Source: Candidatus Babeliales bacterium
Lineage (GTDB): Bacteria; Babelota; Babeliae; Babelales; JABDEC01
Direction: 5' to 3'
Assembly (NCBI GenBank): GCA_031292305.1
Contig: JARLHJ010000027.1
Location: 1-21,645, forward strand
Length of the DNA stretch: 21,645 nucleotides
Part shown: positions 21,596 to 21,645 of the stretch, in pieces
How the letters are laid out: each line of letters opens with the position of its first letter
How positions within the stretch are numbered: the stretch's first letter is position 1
Made by a program: the position numbers and the translations under genes
Notes under the pieces: model-generated
Seen by the model: the letters and a program-made list of their open reading frames with translations, nothing else
Databases searched by the model: none
What the model was told of the DNA's origin: nothing

Positions 21596-21645
21596 TACAA
21601 TAAGAAAACATCAAAGCGGTTTTGGCGTTTGATCTAAAATCTCTA

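Noticed and set aside
1-21645. tRNA or rRNA genes
   Set aside because: No T-loop GGTTCRA context with matching acceptor stem and no conserved rRNA stretch was recognised by eye; a covariance search would settle it.

Overview
The window reads as an AT-rich bacterial chromosome segment from a Gram-negative, probably host-dependent organism. It carries peptidoglycan genes (murD, ftsW), a LolC/LolE-type lipoprotein-release permease, a cluster of type IV pilin-like minor pseudopilins, and many secreted proteins of unknown function with strongly biased composition. This mix resembles Candidatus Dependentiae (TM6, e.g. Babela), bacteria that live in protists. That placement is an inference from gene style, not from a marker gene; other low-GC intracellular lineages remain possible.

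Region 1 (1-6434, all minus strand) is a cluster of five secreted proteins: three rich in Ala/Lys with predicted coiled coil, one with Pro/Met-rich modules, and one Cys-containing beta-type protein with an FD..Y/EGR repeat and a Pro/Val/Ala linker. The proteins share pieces: a C-terminal acidic tail, a GPPxLS segment, and an Ala/Gly hydrophobic segment. Three of the genes have near-identical promoters (TTGATTTT, 18-bp spacer, TGn-extended -10), and a fourth copy lies far away before the secreted coiled-coil gene at 17513. This looks like one co-regulated family of exported proteins.

Region 2 (6526-9758): a tightly overlapping three-gene pseudopilin operon (minus), divergent by only 27 nt from a 606-residue secreted charged protein (plus) that ends at a very strong terminator. 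Region 3 (9759-11437): a GC-rich structured intergenic element, two small secreted Cys-containing proteins facing each other, and a 45-nt direct repeat on both sides of the first one.

Region 4 (11438-15536): the pepA-murD-ftsW housekeeping operon (minus) with a possible palindromic operator pair at its promoter. Region 5 (15569-18257): a frameshifted gene remnant, a small basic secreted protein overlapping an exported alpha/beta hydrolase (minus), and the fourth family promoter with its coiled-coil gene (plus). Region 6 (18264-21645): a membrane-anchored thioredoxin reductase-thioredoxin fusion, rpiB, a divergent LolC/LolE-type permease, and a promoter-like sequence whose transcript would leave the window. 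No tRNA, rRNA, CRISPR array, transposase or phage gene was seen.
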